64,000 nt of DNA from Bog-473 sp963730395. Lineage in GTDB: Bacteria > Actinomycetota > Acidimicrobiia > Acidimicrobiales > RAAP-2. The position numbers were made by a program, and so were the translations under genes. Location of the stretch: NCBI GenBank assembly GCA_963730395.1, contig CAVSSK010000030.1:62001-126000 (forward strand), read 5' to 3'. Of the stretch, positions 52,468 through 62,328 are shown one piece after another. The notes under the pieces are model-generated. The model made no database searches, had not been told where the DNA came from, and saw only the letters and a program-made list of their open reading frames with translations. How positions within the stretch are numbered: position 1 is the first letter of the stretch; every line of letters begins with the position of its first letter.

Positions 52468-53430
52468 CTACCCGCCCCGCGCCTCGAGCCACCGCTCGGC
52501 GTCGATGGCGGCCATGCAGCCCGAGCCGGCGGAGGTGACGGCCTGGCGGTAGTAGTGGTCCTGGACGTCGCCGCAGGCGAACACGCCGTCCACGCTGGTA
52601 CGGGTGGTGCCGTCGAACGTCTTGATGTAGCCGTTGTCCTCGAGCTCGAGCTGGCCCTTGACCAGGGCACTGTTGGGCTCGTGGCCGATGGCGACGAAGA
52701 GGCCGGAGGCATCGAGCTCGGAGTCCGCGCCGGTGACCGTGTCCCTGAGCCTCAGCCCGCTCACCTTGGTGTCGCCGACGATGTCGGTGACGACCGAGTT
52801 CCAGGCGAAGTCGATCTTGGGGTTGGCGAAGGCACGCTCCTGCATGATCTTGGAGGCCCGCAGCTCGTCGCGCCGGTGGATCACGGTCACCTTGGACCCG
52901 AAGCGGGTGAGGAAGATCGCCTCCTCCAGGGCCGAGTCGCCGCCACCGGCCACGGCGATGTGCTGGTCGCGGAAGAAGAAGCCGTCACAGGTGGCGCAGG
53001 TGGACACCCCGTAGCCGAGGAGGCGGTCCTCGTTGGGGACGCCGAGCATGAGGGCGCGGGCACCGGTGGCGACGATCAGGGCCTCGGCCAGCGCGGTCGG
53101 CTCCTCGGCCTCGGGGTCGCCCACCCAGACCTCGAAGGGCCAGTGGGACAGCTCGAGTCGGCTGACCTTCTCCGTGCGCAGCTCGGCGTCGAAGCGCATC
53201 GCCTGGGCCCGCATGGTCAACATGAGCTCGGGGCCCATGATGCCGTCGACGAAGCCGGGGTAGTTCTCCACTTCGGTGGTGAGCATCAGCTGCCCGCCGG
53301 GCTGGTCGCTGGTGGAGGAGGGCTCACCCTCGTAGACCAGCGGCTTCAGTTGGGCGCGCCCGGAGTAGAGCGCCGCGGTGAGGCCCGCCGGACCGCTGCC
53401 GATGATGACGACCTCGCGGCGCTCAGGCAT
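52468..53430 (-). CDS. trxB: Thioredoxin reductase
   Basis: The 320-residue low-molecular-weight flavoenzyme has FAD motif VVIIGSGPAGLTAALYSGRA, NADPH motif IAVAGGGDSALEEAIFLTRF and the redox-active CATC in STCATCDGFFFRDQ, followed by VFACGDVQDHYYRQAVTSAG. It passes electrons from NADPH to thioredoxin. ATG 53430 overlaps the end of the small membrane protein gene by eight bases. Confidence 0.95.
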   Translation of the reverse strand: MPERREVVIIGSGPAGLTAALYSGRAQLKPLVYEGEPSSTSDQPGGQLMLTTEVENYPGFVDGIMGPELMLTMRAQAMRFDAELRTEKVSRLELSHWPFEVWVGDPEAEEPTALAEALIVATGARALMLGVPNEDRLLGYGVSTCATCDGFFFRDQHIAVAGGGDSALEEAIFLTRFGSKVTVIHRRDELRASKIMQERAFANPKIDFAWNSVVTDIVGDTKVSGLRLRDTVTGADSELDASGLFVAIGHEPNSALVKGQLELEDNGYIKTFDGTTRTSVDGVFACGDVQDHYYRQAVTSAGSGCMAAIDAERWLEARGG

Positions 53431-53725
53431 CGGGCGGCACGCCCCGGCGCGAGTACAGGATGGCGCCAACGAGGCAGAACAGGCCCCCGAGCACCATGTA
53501 GGAGGCCCAGATCTTGTGCCCGGCGATGGTGGTCAGGCGGATGAAGCCCACGCAGAAGAGCACGACGACCGTGATCCCGACCACCGCGATGATGATGCCG
53601 AAGACGATGCCGCGGGCGGCGACGATGGCGGGGCGGATGGCCTTGTCGTTGACCGTGCCGACGAGGGTGTCGACCGTGTCGAGGGCACGCCCGGTCAGCA
53701 CGTCGGAGATGTCGTTCTCGGCCAC
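53423..53725 (-). CDS. Small two-helix membrane protein
   Basis: The 100-residue protein has a short soluble N-terminus (MAENDISDVLTGRALDTVDT) followed by two transmembrane helices, GIVFGIIIAVVGITVVVLFC and MVLGGLFCLVGAILYS, and a short basic tail. It is cotranscribed with trxB, with an eight-base overlap. Similar small membrane proteins occur in this place in other actinobacteria, but no function is known. Confidence 0.75.
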   Translation of the reverse strand: MAENDISDVLTGRALDTVDTLVGTVNDKAIRPAIVAARGIVFGIIIAVVGITVVVLFCVGFIRLTTIAGHKIWASYMVLGGLFCLVGAILYSRRGVPPDA

Positions 53726-53734
53726 GGCGTGAGA

Positions 53735-54595
53735 CTACCCGGCGGTCCCGGCCGTCCTGGCAGGCACGATGTAGCACACCCCGACGGTGTTGGGCCCGGC
53801 GTGGGTGCCGACGACGGGCCCGAGGTCGACCGGGAGCAGCGGGTGCTCGGTCGCGATGCCGCCCAGGCGGGCGAGGACGTCGGGGAAATCGTCGCAGGCG
53901 CCGTCGGCCACCGCGATGCGCTCGAGCGGGGCGTCCGCCTGGACCTTGGCGCTCAGGTAGGCCAGCGCCTTGCCGCGGGTTCGCTGCTTGGACTCCTCGG
54001 CCACCTCGCCGTCCTTGAGCTGGATCACGGGCTTGATGTTCAACAAGGAACCGAGGAGGGCGCGAGCCCCGCCGATGCGCCCGCCCCGCTGGAGGAACTC
54101 GAGGCCGCCCAGCACGCCGTAGATGCGGGTGCGCGCGATGCGGTCCTCGGTGGCGGCCACGAGCTCGTCGACCCCGGCGCCGGCGGCGGCCTCCTCGGCC
54201 GCCGCGATCACCAGCAGGCCCTGGCCCATGGTGAGCGAGAAGGTGTCGACGACACGCACGGGCAGCGAGCTGAACGTGTCGGCCGCCGTGACCGCAGAGC
54301 CGTAGGTCCCCGACACCTTCGACGAGATGGTGAGGCAGAGCACGCTCTGCGCGCCCTCGTCGGCGGCCTGCTGGAAGGCGGCCTGGAAGGCACCGGGGGA
54401 GGGGGCGGCGGTCTCGGGCAGCGCGCCCTTGCCGCGGCAGCGCTCCCAGAACTCGGCGGGGCTGAGCTGGCGGCGGTCCTCGAGCTGCTCGTCGCCGAAG
54501 CGGATGGTCAGCGGCACCACGATGACGTTGTGCTCCTTGACGAGCTGGTCGGTCAGGTCGCAGGCACTGTCGGTCACGATGTGGACGCCGGACAT
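53735..54595 (-). CDS. DegV family fatty-acid-binding protein
   Basis: The 286-residue protein begins VHIVTDSACDLTDQLVKEHN, the usual DegV N-terminus, and contains SVLCLTISSKVSGTYGSAVT with the serine/threonine that holds the fatty-acid carboxylate. Later features are FLQRGGRIGGARALLGSLLN, IKPVIQLKDGEV and GPVVGTHAGPNTVGV. DegV/FakB proteins present fatty acids to the FakA kinase; no fakA is seen in this window. ATG 54595 was chosen at the conserved start. Confidence 0.88.
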   Translation of the reverse strand: MSGVHIVTDSACDLTDQLVKEHNVIVVPLTIRFGDEQLEDRRQLSPAEFWERCRGKGALPETAAPSPGAFQAAFQQAADEGAQSVLCLTISSKVSGTYGSAVTAADTFSSLPVRVVDTFSLTMGQGLLVIAAAEEAAAGAGVDELVAATEDRIARTRIYGVLGGLEFLQRGGRIGGARALLGSLLNIKPVIQLKDGEVAEESKQRTRGKALAYLSAKVQADAPLERIAVADGACDDFPDVLARLGGIATEHPLLPVDLGPVVGTHAGPNTVGVCYIVPARTAGTAG

Positions 54596-54644
54596 GCAGG
54601 GAGTCTGCCACGGGGTGGCCCGCAGCAGCAGACTCAGCGCTGAT

Positions 54645-56312
54645 TCAGAGGCTGCGGGGGGCGCCCAGGGGGCCGAAGGGGCTGACCGGCCGCGCCGGCG
54701 GAGGCCGGCGCCGCGCGTCGTGGCGCCGGCCCAGCCAGACGACGACCGCGCCGAAGGTGAGCCCACCGGCGATGACGGCGCCCACCACCCGGGCCAACAG
54801 GCCGGTGACGCTCATGGAGCCCGAGAGGTTGGAGACCACGAGCACGACGACGGCCATGGGGACCGACGCCGCGACGACCCGCCACAGCGGCGCCCAGGTC
54901 TCGCGCTCGGCCAGGCGCCCGAACCACCGGCGGAAGACGGCGAGAGCCAGCACGGCGGCGATCGTGTAGGCGATGGAGAGCGAGAGCGCGAGGCCGCGGA
55001 CGCCGAGCGGGCGGACCAGCAGGACGGCGAGGGCGACGTTCAGCGCGTTCTCGACCAGGTAGAGGTAGAACGCGACCTTGGTGCGCTGCATCGACTGCAG
55101 CACGCGGACGAGGTACAGGTAGGTGCAGAACCCCGGCAGGCCGAGCGAGAACATGGCCAGGGCGGCCCCGGTCGTGGCCGTCGAGGCGGGGGTGCTGTGC
55201 CCGTGGCCGAGCAGCAGCGCCACCGCGGGTTTGGCCAGGAGGAGCATCCCGACGGCGGAGGGGATGATGAGCGCGAGCACCGCACGCAGGCCGCCCGTCA
55301 TCCGGTGGAGGAAGGCGTCGCGCTGGCCCGTGGACCACTTCTCCGACAGGTCGGGCGTCACCACCGACATCACGGTCACGGCGATGATGCCGTAGGGCAG
55401 CTGGAAGAAGGCGTAGGCGTAGGTGTACGAGGAGACGGGGTCGGGCCCGGCGACGCTCCCGGCCAGCAGGATGACGACGAACAGGGCCACCTGGTTGGCC
55501 ACGACGAAGCCGAAGGTCCAGGCGCCCAGGCGCCCCACGGCGCGCAGCCCGTCGTCGCGGAGGTTCCAGTGCCAGCGCAGGAGGCCGAGGTCGGCCTGGC
55601 GCAGGCTGGGGACGAGCGCCACGCCCTGGAGCACCACGCCGAGCGAGGTCCCGAGCCCGAGCAGGACGAGCTGGGACTTGTGGGCCTGCACGCTGGCCAG
55701 CGAGGCGCCGTGGCCCGCCCACAGCCCGAACCAGATCAGGATCCCGATGACGACGAGGTTGTTGACGATGGGTGCCCAGGCCACCGCGACGAACCGGCGC
55801 CGCGTGTTGAGGAGGGCGGCGCCGAGGGCGAAGAGGCCGTAGGCGGCGATCTGGATCACGAACCAGCGGAGGAACTCGGTGGCCACCTGGCGTTCGAGCG
55901 CGACGCGGTGCGCCTGCCCGCGGCCCGCATGCGTGTCGAGCACGGTGAAGGCATGGACGATGAAGGGGGCGGCCACGAGCGCCGCGGCCGTGGTGGCGAG
56001 CAGGACGACGATGGAGACGGTGATGACGGCCGAGATCGACTCGAACGCCTCCCGCTCGTCCCGGTTGGCCAGATGGTCGACGAAGACGGGGATGAACGTC
56101 GCGGAGAGGACGCCGCCGAGCACGACGTCGTAGAGCATGTTGGGCGTGGTGTTGGCCAGGTTGTAGGAGTCGGCCAGGAAGGTCTGGCCCAGCGCCCACG
56201 CCAGCGCGACGAAGCGGAGCAGCCCGGTGACCCGGGACACGCCGGTGCCGGCCGCCACGTAGGCGGCCGAGGTCCGCAGCGGGAGGGTCCGGGCCCGGCG
56301 GGCGGCGGCCAC
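54645..56312 (-). CDS. murJ: Lipid II flippase MurJ
   Basis: The protein has 555 residues and about 14 transmembrane helices of the MOP (MviN) superfamily. The N-terminal half has GVSRVTGLLRFVALAWALGQ and DSYNLANTTPNMLYDVVLGG, with the essential-type arginines and the PNMLYD motif. The middle has LPYGIIAVTVMSVVTPDLSE. It moves lipid II across the membrane for peptidoglycan synthesis. No kinase-like C-terminal extension, as in mycobacterial MviN, is present. GTG 56312 lies two bases after the DUF6049 stop; GTG 56366 is an alternative. Confidence 0.93.
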   Translation of the reverse strand: MAAARRARTLPLRTSAAYVAAGTGVSRVTGLLRFVALAWALGQTFLADSYNLANTTPNMLYDVVLGGVLSATFIPVFVDHLANRDEREAFESISAVITVSIVVLLATTAAALVAAPFIVHAFTVLDTHAGRGQAHRVALERQVATEFLRWFVIQIAAYGLFALGAALLNTRRRFVAVAWAPIVNNLVVIGILIWFGLWAGHGASLASVQAHKSQLVLLGLGTSLGVVLQGVALVPSLRQADLGLLRWHWNLRDDGLRAVGRLGAWTFGFVVANQVALFVVILLAGSVAGPDPVSSYTYAYAFFQLPYGIIAVTVMSVVTPDLSEKWSTGQRDAFLHRMTGGLRAVLALIIPSAVGMLLLAKPAVALLLGHGHSTPASTATTGAALAMFSLGLPGFCTYLYLVRVLQSMQRTKVAFYLYLVENALNVALAVLLVRPLGVRGLALSLSIAYTIAAVLALAVFRRWFGRLAERETWAPLWRVVAASVPMAVVVLVVSNLSGSMSVTGLLARVVGAVIAGGLTFGAVVVWLGRRHDARRRPPPARPVSPFGPLGAPRSL

Positions 56313-56314
56313 CG

Positions 56315-58344
56315 TCAGTGCGCCCGCGGGCGCAGGCGACGCGAGCGGCGCCAGGTGCGCACCCACCAGGCGAGCAGCACGGCGCCCGCCAGGACGGTGA
56401 GGGCCACCCCCACGAAGGAGATGGCGGTCGACTGCACGGTGAGCACCGTGCGGGCCAGGATCAGCTGGCCATCGGCGGTGTGCAGCGTCACGTCGATGGG
56501 GAGGCGGTCACCCGAGGTGCGGGCCTGCGCCGTGACACGGACCGAGGTCGTCGGGCGGTCGAGCGTCATGTGGACCGTGTTGCCGTCGGGGAAGGTGAAC
56601 TTGTCGCTGTTGAGCGTCACGACGACGTGGACGGGGTAGGGGGCGGACGAGAGCACGGTGATCGGGATGGGCGCCCGCTGGGCGGTGAACGTCACCGTAC
56701 GCTCGGTGGCCAGGGTGATCTTGCCCGTCTCGCCGTCGAAGGCCCTGCCGTAGGCGGCCAGCGCCTCGGTCGCGCCGGGCCGGGCTGAGTCCGCGGGCCT
56801 CGGTGGTGAGGAGGGCGTCGCCCAGGGTGATGAGCACGGACGGGTGCCCGCTGACGGCGGCGCTGAAGGAGCCGAGCTCCTGGCGGTCCAGCGCGATCCG
56901 GTCCGCCGCGCTGGGCGTGATCCCGTTGCCGGCGGGGCCGGCCTGCAGCCGGCGCACCGCGGGCTCGCGGTTGCCTCCGACGGGGACCTGAGCGAAGAGC
57001 TGCCCGAGGGTCACCGCGCTGAGGGAGGGGTTGGCGCGCAGCCCGGCGAGCAGGGTGTCGAGGAACGCCTCCGACGGGCGCCAGCTGGCCGGCGGGGCCA
57101 CCACCACGCCGCGCGGCTCGGCCAAGAACGCGTCTTCGAAGTGGACGAAGGACACCGCGGCGAGCAGCTGCTCGGCGCCGAGCACGGGGTCGGCCGGCTC
57201 GGCGGTGAAGCGTGCGCTGAGCGTGGAGTCGGCCGCAAGGGCGGGCAGGGTCGACCCGTGACCGAGGTCGAGGGTGAAGGGCTGGGCGAAGGTGTAGTTG
57301 CTCAGGCCGCCGGTGGCCAGGTCGCCGTCGTTCAGCACCAGCTGGGAGGCCCCGGCCACCTGGAGGCCCGAGGCCAGGTTCCCGGCATCGGCCTGGGAGA
57401 AGGACGACGTGGTGTCGACCCACGGGCCTCCGGCCGGCTTGAGGCCGGCACCGCGCAGCACGTCGTCGCCGCGGCCGAGCTGCGCCCCGATCTCCCCGGC
57501 GAGCCCCGCCTCCGAGAGGGCGGCGACATTGACCGGCACGTAGGACTCGTCGAGCACCTCGGCGTTGTCGAGCGCGGCCAGCTGGTCGAGGGTGTGCAGC
57601 CCGTCGCGCCCGTGCACCTGCTCCAGGGCGCTCACCGTCAGCGGGTTCACGACGAGCGTGGTGGGCACGTCGCGGTTGTTCGCCAGGGCGCCCGCCATCG
57701 AGGACGCACCGCCCGTGGCGACCGGCACGACGACCCCGACGCGGAGCTTGCCGCCGTCGCCGAAGGCGCCGGGCTCCTGGTAGGTGAGGAACGTGGTGAA
57801 GTGCGCCAGCGGCGCGCTGGAGCCTTGGCGCAGGAGCGACACCGCAGACGGGGTAGACGTCGCCGCAGCGGCCGGTCCCGGGCGTGCAGTCGAGGGTGAG
57901 GGTGGGCGCGCCGGCCGCGCAGGCGCCTGCCCCCGTGGCGGGTGCGCTGGCGCCGGAGTCGGGCAGGACGGTGACGCACGTCGACGCGGTGAGCCCACCG
58001 GCGCCGGCGTTGACGGGGACGTTGCTCAGCCGCAGCAGCGCCGCGGTCGGCGGCGTGCCGACGATCGCCTGTTGCAGCTGGGACGAGTCGTCGAGCCGGG
58101 AGTAGAAGGTGAGGCTCACGTGAAGCGACGACGCGGGCGCCTCCGCCGCGCCGACGCTGAGGGCGACGTTGAACCAGGGCGCGTCGGGCGTGACCCACGG
58201 GGTCTGCGAGGCCAGGGCGAGGGGCGGCGCGACCGCGGCCGGGCGCGTCACGGCACCCCGGGCGCCCGCGCCCGCCGCTCCGAGAAGGATTGTGGTGGCC
58301 GCGGCGAGCGTGCAGAGGGCAGTCCTGGCCCAGCGCGTCGACAC
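56315..58344 (-). CDS. DUF6049-type secreted/membrane protein (two frameshifts)
   Basis: The protein is read in three frames: signal peptide and N-terminal domain from ATG 58344 (MSTRWARTALCTLAAATTIL), then after about 57850 a central domain with FLTYQEPGAFGDGGKLRVGV and NPLTVSALEQVHGRDGLHTL, then after about 56790 the C-terminal domain with TVTFTAQRAPIPITVLSSAP and a final transmembrane helix (FVGVALTVLAGAVLLAWW). The repaired length is about 676 residues. It corresponds in position to the large exported protein encoded next to murJ in mycobacteria (Rv3909 neighbourhood). Role in envelope assembly is inferred from that conserved linkage. Confidence 0.75.
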
Positions 58345-58379
58345 AAGGAGAGGCTAGAGGCCGCGACTACCGTGGGCGG

Positions 58380-59780
58380 GTGCAGTCCACGTCGGTGCCC
58401 GAGCGGTTCCGCCCCCTTGTCAGCGCCACCGAGGAGCTTTCGCGCCGCTTCGCGGGCGCAGGCCGGAGCCTGTACCTCGTGGGTGGCTCCGTGCGTGACG
58501 CGCTCTTCCCCGCCGGGGCCGAACCGGGCGGGGACGTCGACTTGACGACCGACGCCCGGCCCGACGAGACGGAGCGGCTGGTGCGCGGCTGGGCGGACGA
58601 CGTGTGGCTGCAAGGGGCACGCTTCGGCACGGTCGGCGCCCGCAAGGGCTCGCAGGTCTACGAGATCACCACGCACCGGGCGGAGGTCTACGTCCCCGAG
58701 TCGCGCAAGCCCGAGGTCAGCTTCGGGGACAACATCGACGTCGACCTGTCGCGGCGGGACTTCACCATCAACGCCTTGGCCCTCCGCCTCCCCGACATGG
58801 AGCTGATCGACCCCTTCGACGGCCTGGGCGACCTGGCGGCGGGGCGGCTGCGGACGCCGCTCGACCCGGAGGTGTCGTTCGGCGACGACCCCCTGCGCAT
58901 GCTGCGCGCGGCGCGTTTCGCCGCCCGCTTCTCGCTCGAGCCCGATGCGGCGCTGACCACCGCCATCGAGCGCATGCACGGGCGCCTGTCCATCGTGTCG
59001 GCGGAGCGAATCCGCGACGAGCTGGACAAGATGGTCATGGTCGACGTGCCGTCGCAGGCGCTGTCGTTCGTCGTGCGCACCGGCCTGGCGGCGGACTTCC
59101 TGCCCGAGCTGCCGGGCCTCGCGCTCGAGCAAGACCCGATCCACCGCCACAAGGACGTCCTGGCGCACACGCTGGCGGTGGTCGACAAGACCTCGAAGAA
59201 CCGGCTCCTGCGTCTGGCCGCTCTCTTCCACGACGTGGGCAAGCCGCGCACGCGCGCCATCACCGACGGCGGCGTGAGCTTCCACCATCACGAGGTGGTG
59301 GGGGCCCGCATGACGCGGGCCCGCATGGAGGCACTGCGCTACTCCGCCGCCGACGTGGACACCGTCGTCCGCCTCGTGGAGTTGCACCTGCGCTTCCACA
59401 CCTACCGGCTGGGGTGGACCGACAAGGCGGTGCGCCGCTACGTGCGCGACGCCGGCCCCCACCTCGACCTGCTCAACGAGCTGACCCGCTGCGACTGCAC
59501 GACGCGCAACGCCGCGAAGGCGCGGGCGTTGGCCCGCCGCATGGACGAGCTCGAGGCCCGCATCGCCGAGCTGCGCGAGCAGGAGGAGCTCGACTCGCTG
59601 CGGCCCGACCTCGACGGCAACCGGGTGATGGAGCTGCTCGGCATCGGGCCCGGGCCCGCCGTCGGGCAGGCGCTGACGTTCCTCATGGAGCTGCGCCTCG
59701 ACGAGGGGCCGCTCGGCGAGGAGGAGGCGGCCGCCCGGCTGCGGCAGTGGTGGGCCGGACAAGATTCCGGGCAGCCCTGA
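58380..59780 (+). CDS. cca: CCA tRNA nucleotidyltransferase with HD domain
   Basis: The protein has 466 residues from GTG 58380. The class II polymerase-beta-like head has LYLVGGSVRDALF and GDVDLTTDARPDE, with catalytic aspartates, then RRDFTINALALRL and DPLRMLRAARFAARF. The HD domain contains LAALFHDVGKPRTRA and FHHHEVVGARM. It adds or repairs the CCA end of tRNA; poly(A) polymerase activity cannot be excluded from sequence alone. It is divergent from the DUF6049 gene with 35 bases between starts. Confidence 0.93.
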   Translation: MQSTSVPERFRPLVSATEELSRRFAGAGRSLYLVGGSVRDALFPAGAEPGGDVDLTTDARPDETERLVRGWADDVWLQGARFGTVGARKGSQVYEITTHRAEVYVPESRKPEVSFGDNIDVDLSRRDFTINALALRLPDMELIDPFDGLGDLAAGRLRTPLDPEVSFGDDPLRMLRAARFAARFSLEPDAALTTAIERMHGRLSIVSAERIRDELDKMVMVDVPSQALSFVVRTGLAADFLPELPGLALEQDPIHRHKDVLAHTLAVVDKTSKNRLLRLAALFHDVGKPRTRAITDGGVSFHHHEVVGARMTRARMEALRYSAADVDTVVRLVELHLRFHTYRLGWTDKAVRRYVRDAGPHLDLLNELTRCDCTTRNAAKARALARRMDELEARIAELREQEELDSLRPDLDGNRVMELLGIGPGPAVGQALTFLMELRLDEGPLGEEEAAARLRQWWAGQDSGQP

Positions 59781-59803
59781 GCAGGCGGCGCTACCCTCGC
59801 CCC

Positions 59804-60289
59804 ATGACCAGGATCACGGCACCCGAGAGCGGCATGGGCGAGCACATCGACTGGGCGCTGCTTCGCCCGAAGATGGCGGCAGGCATGGGGGCGCTGTCCG
59901 AGGCCGTCTACGGCAACTCGCAGCTCTCGGTGCGCGAGCGTGAGTCGGCTCGCTGGACCATTGCGCTCGTCAACGACTGCGCGGTGTGCCGCGACACGCG
60001 GGCCCGTGACGGGGAGCATGCCGGGGCCGGCGAGCCGTTCTACGCCGAGGTCTCCGACTGGCGCAGCGCGACGGGGCTGAGCGACCGGGAGCGCCTGGCG
60101 GCCGAGTTCGCCGAGCGCTTCGCGCTGGACCACCTGGCCATGGACGACGAGCTGTGGGACCGCCTGCACGCGGCGTACGGCGACGAGGAGCTGGCGGACC
60201 TGACGATCTGCTGTGGCGCCTTCCTCGGCATGGGTCGGACGCTGGCCGTGGTGGGGGTGCGGGCCCCGGCGGAGCGCATCCTGGTCTGA
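59804..60289 (+). CDS. Carboxymuconolactone decarboxylase/AhpD-like protein
   Basis: The 161-residue all-helical protein has the CxxC centre in LVNDCAVCRDTRARDGE, preceded by a VRERESARWTIA helix and followed by LTICCGAFLGMGRTLAVVGV. In AhpD-type enzymes the cysteine pair works in alkylhydroperoxide reduction, with a nearby histidine proton relay. Here the usual histidine position near the CxxC is not obvious. ATG 59804 lies 23 bases after cca, probably in the same transcript. The physiological substrate is unknown. Confidence 0.8.
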   Translation: MTRITAPESGMGEHIDWALLRPKMAAGMGALSEAVYGNSQLSVRERESARWTIALVNDCAVCRDTRARDGEHAGAGEPFYAEVSDWRSATGLSDRERLAAEFAERFALDHLAMDDELWDRLHAAYGDEELADLTICCGAFLGMGRTLAVVGVRAPAERILV

Positions 60290-60446
60290 CCGCTTGCCGA
60301 GGCCTTGCCGAGGCTGGGCCGCCGGCATCGTCCCGGCGGAGCGGACCGGCGGGCCGCTGGTGGCGGTTCTTCAGACTGTGAACGGAATTGTCGACAGTCC
60401 TGCGGAGGGTTCTCCCGGCGTGTTCAGTGCCCGGGTGGTCCCGCAC

Positions 60447-61547
60447 TCAGTCGGCGGGCCAGCTCTCCTGGGGCTCGCCGGCCGCGAACGACTCGATCAG
60501 CGCGTGGGCGACGTCGTCGTGGTACTGCACCGGCGGCGACTTCATGAAGTAGGCCGACGGACCGAGCAAGGGGCCGCCGATGCCGCGGTCGAGCGCCAGC
60601 TTGGCGCAGCGCACGGCGTCGATGATGACGCCGGCGGAGTTGGGGGAATCCCACACCTCGAGCTTGAGCTCCAGGTTGAGCGGCACGTCACCGAAGTTGC
60701 GGCCCTCCATGCGGATGTAGGCCCACTTGCGGTCCTTCAGCCACGGCACGTGGTCGGAAGGACCCACGTGGACGTCGTCGGCGTCGAGCACATGGTCCTC
60801 CATCTGGGAGGTGACGGCCTGGGTCTTGGAGATCTTCTTCGACTCGAGGCGCTCGCGCTCGAGCATGTTCTTGAAGTCCATGTTGCCGCCGAAGTTGAGC
60901 TGGTAGGTGTGGTCGAGCGCCAGGCCCCGGTCCTCGAAGAGGCGGGTCAGGATGCGATGGACGATGGTCGAGCCGACCTGGCTCTTGATGTCGTCGCCGA
61001 CGATCGGGACGCCGGCGTCGCGGAACTTTCGGGCCCACACAGGGTCCGAGGCGATGAAGACGGGGATGGCGTTCACGAACGCGACACCCGCGTCGAGGCA
61101 GGCCTGGGCGTAGTGGCGTTGGGCCTGCTCGGAGCCGACGGGGAGGTAGGAGACGAGGACGTTCGCCCGCGCCTCGCGCAGCGCGGCGGCCACGTCGACC
61201 GGCTCGGCCGGCGACTCCTCCACCGTCTCCGCGTAGTACTTGCCGAGGCCGTCGAAGGTCGGCCCGCGCTGGACCGTCACGCCCAGCTCGCCCACCTCGG
61301 CGAAGCGGATCGTGTTGTTCTGCCCGGCGTGGATCGCCTTGCCCAGGTCGGTGCCGACCTTGGCCTGGTCCACGTCGAAGGCAGCCACCGGCACGAGGTC
61401 GCGGACGTGGTAGCCGCCGAGCTCGACGTGCATGAGGCCGGGGACCACGTCGCCGGGGTCGGCGTGGCGGTAGTAGGTGATCCCCTGGACGAGCGAGCTG
61501 GCGCAGTTGCCGACGCCGGCAATCGCGAGGCGGATGGGGTTGGGCAT
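60447..61547 (-). CDS. ino1: Inositol-3-phosphate synthase
   Basis: The protein has 366 residues from ATG 61547, with AAGGAG eight bases upstream. The NAD-binding N-terminus is IRLAIAGVGNCASSLVQGIT. Catalytic-domain motifs include NAIPVFIASDPVWARKF, PIVGDDIKSQVGSTIVHRIL, YQLNFGGNMDFKNMLERERL and ESKKISKTQAVTS. It converts glucose 6-phosphate to myo-inositol 3-phosphate, the precursor of phosphatidylinositol and, in many actinobacteria, of mycothiol. It follows the PadR-type regulator by 35 bases on the same strand, an arrangement also known next to rpsF in mycobacteria. Confidence 0.95.
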   Translation of the reverse strand: MPNPIRLAIAGVGNCASSLVQGITYYRHADPGDVVPGLMHVELGGYHVRDLVPVAAFDVDQAKVGTDLGKAIHAGQNNTIRFAEVGELGVTVQRGPTFDGLGKYYAETVEESPAEPVDVAAALREARANVLVSYLPVGSEQAQRHYAQACLDAGVAFVNAIPVFIASDPVWARKFRDAGVPIVGDDIKSQVGSTIVHRILTRLFEDRGLALDHTYQLNFGGNMDFKNMLERERLESKKISKTQAVTSQMEDHVLDADDVHVGPSDHVPWLKDRKWAYIRMEGRNFGDVPLNLELKLEVWDSPNSAGVIIDAVRCAKLALDRGIGGPLLGPSAYFMKSPPVQYHDDVAHALIESFAAGEPQESWPAD

Positions 61548-61582
61548 GGACTGTCTCCTTCGGTGTCGGTGTGGTGTCGTGC

Positions 61583-62206
61583 TCAGACGACCGGCTCGGT
61601 GCCGGCCGTGGCGAGCGCGACGCGCTCTGATGCGATGAGGGTGTCGAGCCAGCTGATGTCGCGGGCGATGCCGTCTGCGGTGTGCTGGACGACCGAGCGG
61701 GCGTAGACGTCGAGGTCGGCGCGGGCCTCCTCGGCCTCGCCGAGGCGTTGGACCAGCAGGGCCCGGCGGCGCTCCAGCAGGGTCAGGCGGGCCTGGGGTG
61801 CGAGGTGGCGGGCGAAGGCGAGTCGGAGCCCGAAGCTGCGTGCGTCGTCGGCCGCGCCGCCGCCGGCCAGCAGCTCGGCGAAGAGCTGCCGACCCGCACT
61901 CGTGATCCGGTAGACCTTGCGACCCCGCCGGGCCCGGGCGGGGGAGTGGCGACGGGCGCGCAGGACGGCCAGCTCGCCGCTGAGGGACCCGGTCGGGGGC
62001 GCCGGCGCGGTCGGGCGTGGGCTCTCGGCCTCCGTACCCTCGGCGGCCACCACGGCGCCGGACTTCTCCAGACGGGTGAGAGCCGGGTAGATGGAGCCGA
62101 ACGACACGTTGGCCAGGAGGCCCAGGTGCTCGCGCAGCTGGCGCCTGATCTCGTAGCCGTGCAGGTCGCGTTCCTCCAGAAGGCCGAGGATGGCCAGGTC
62201 CAACAT
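61583..62206 (-). CDS. PadR family transcriptional regulator of the ino1 operon
   Basis: The protein has 207 residues. The N-terminal winged helix is LDLAILGLLEERDLHGYEIR followed by LREHLGLLANVSFGSIYPAL and TRLEKSGAVV, diagnostic of PadR. A variable Pro-rich insertion sits in the wing before GRKVYRITSAGRQLFAELL. The C-terminal domain is a coiled-coil dimerisation region (LTLLERRRALLVQRLGEAEE). ATG 62206 is ten bases from a perfect inverted repeat that is the probable autoregulatory operator. The ligand is unknown. Confidence 0.9.
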   Translation of the reverse strand: MLDLAILGLLEERDLHGYEIRRQLREHLGLLANVSFGSIYPALTRLEKSGAVVAAEGTEAESPRPTAPAPPTGSLSGELAVLRARRHSPARARRGRKVYRITSAGRQLFAELLAGGGAADDARSFGLRLAFARHLAPQARLTLLERRRALLVQRLGEAEEARADLDVYARSVVQHTADGIARDISWLDTLIASERVALATAGTEPVV

Positions 62207-62215
62207 GACGGAGAG

Positions 62216-62232
62216 TATATCGGATCGATATA
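62216..62232. promoter_or_regulatory. Probable PadR operator
   Basis: TATATCG-GAT-CGATATA is a perfect 7-base inverted repeat with a 3-base spacer, the most A+T-rich spot in the region. It lies just upstream of the padR start in the divergent spacer with the gene at 62329. PadR dimers commonly bind such TATATCG/CGATATA palindromes, so autoregulation of padR-ino1 is likely. Confidence 0.65.
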
Positions 62233-62328
62233 GCGGCACACGGACTTTTGTCACCCAATGGTCACGGTCGTGCCTGAATCGGGGCAAAAGGGGCCCCGAT
62301 CGGGGGCCTGGGCGGTAGCCTTGCCGCC

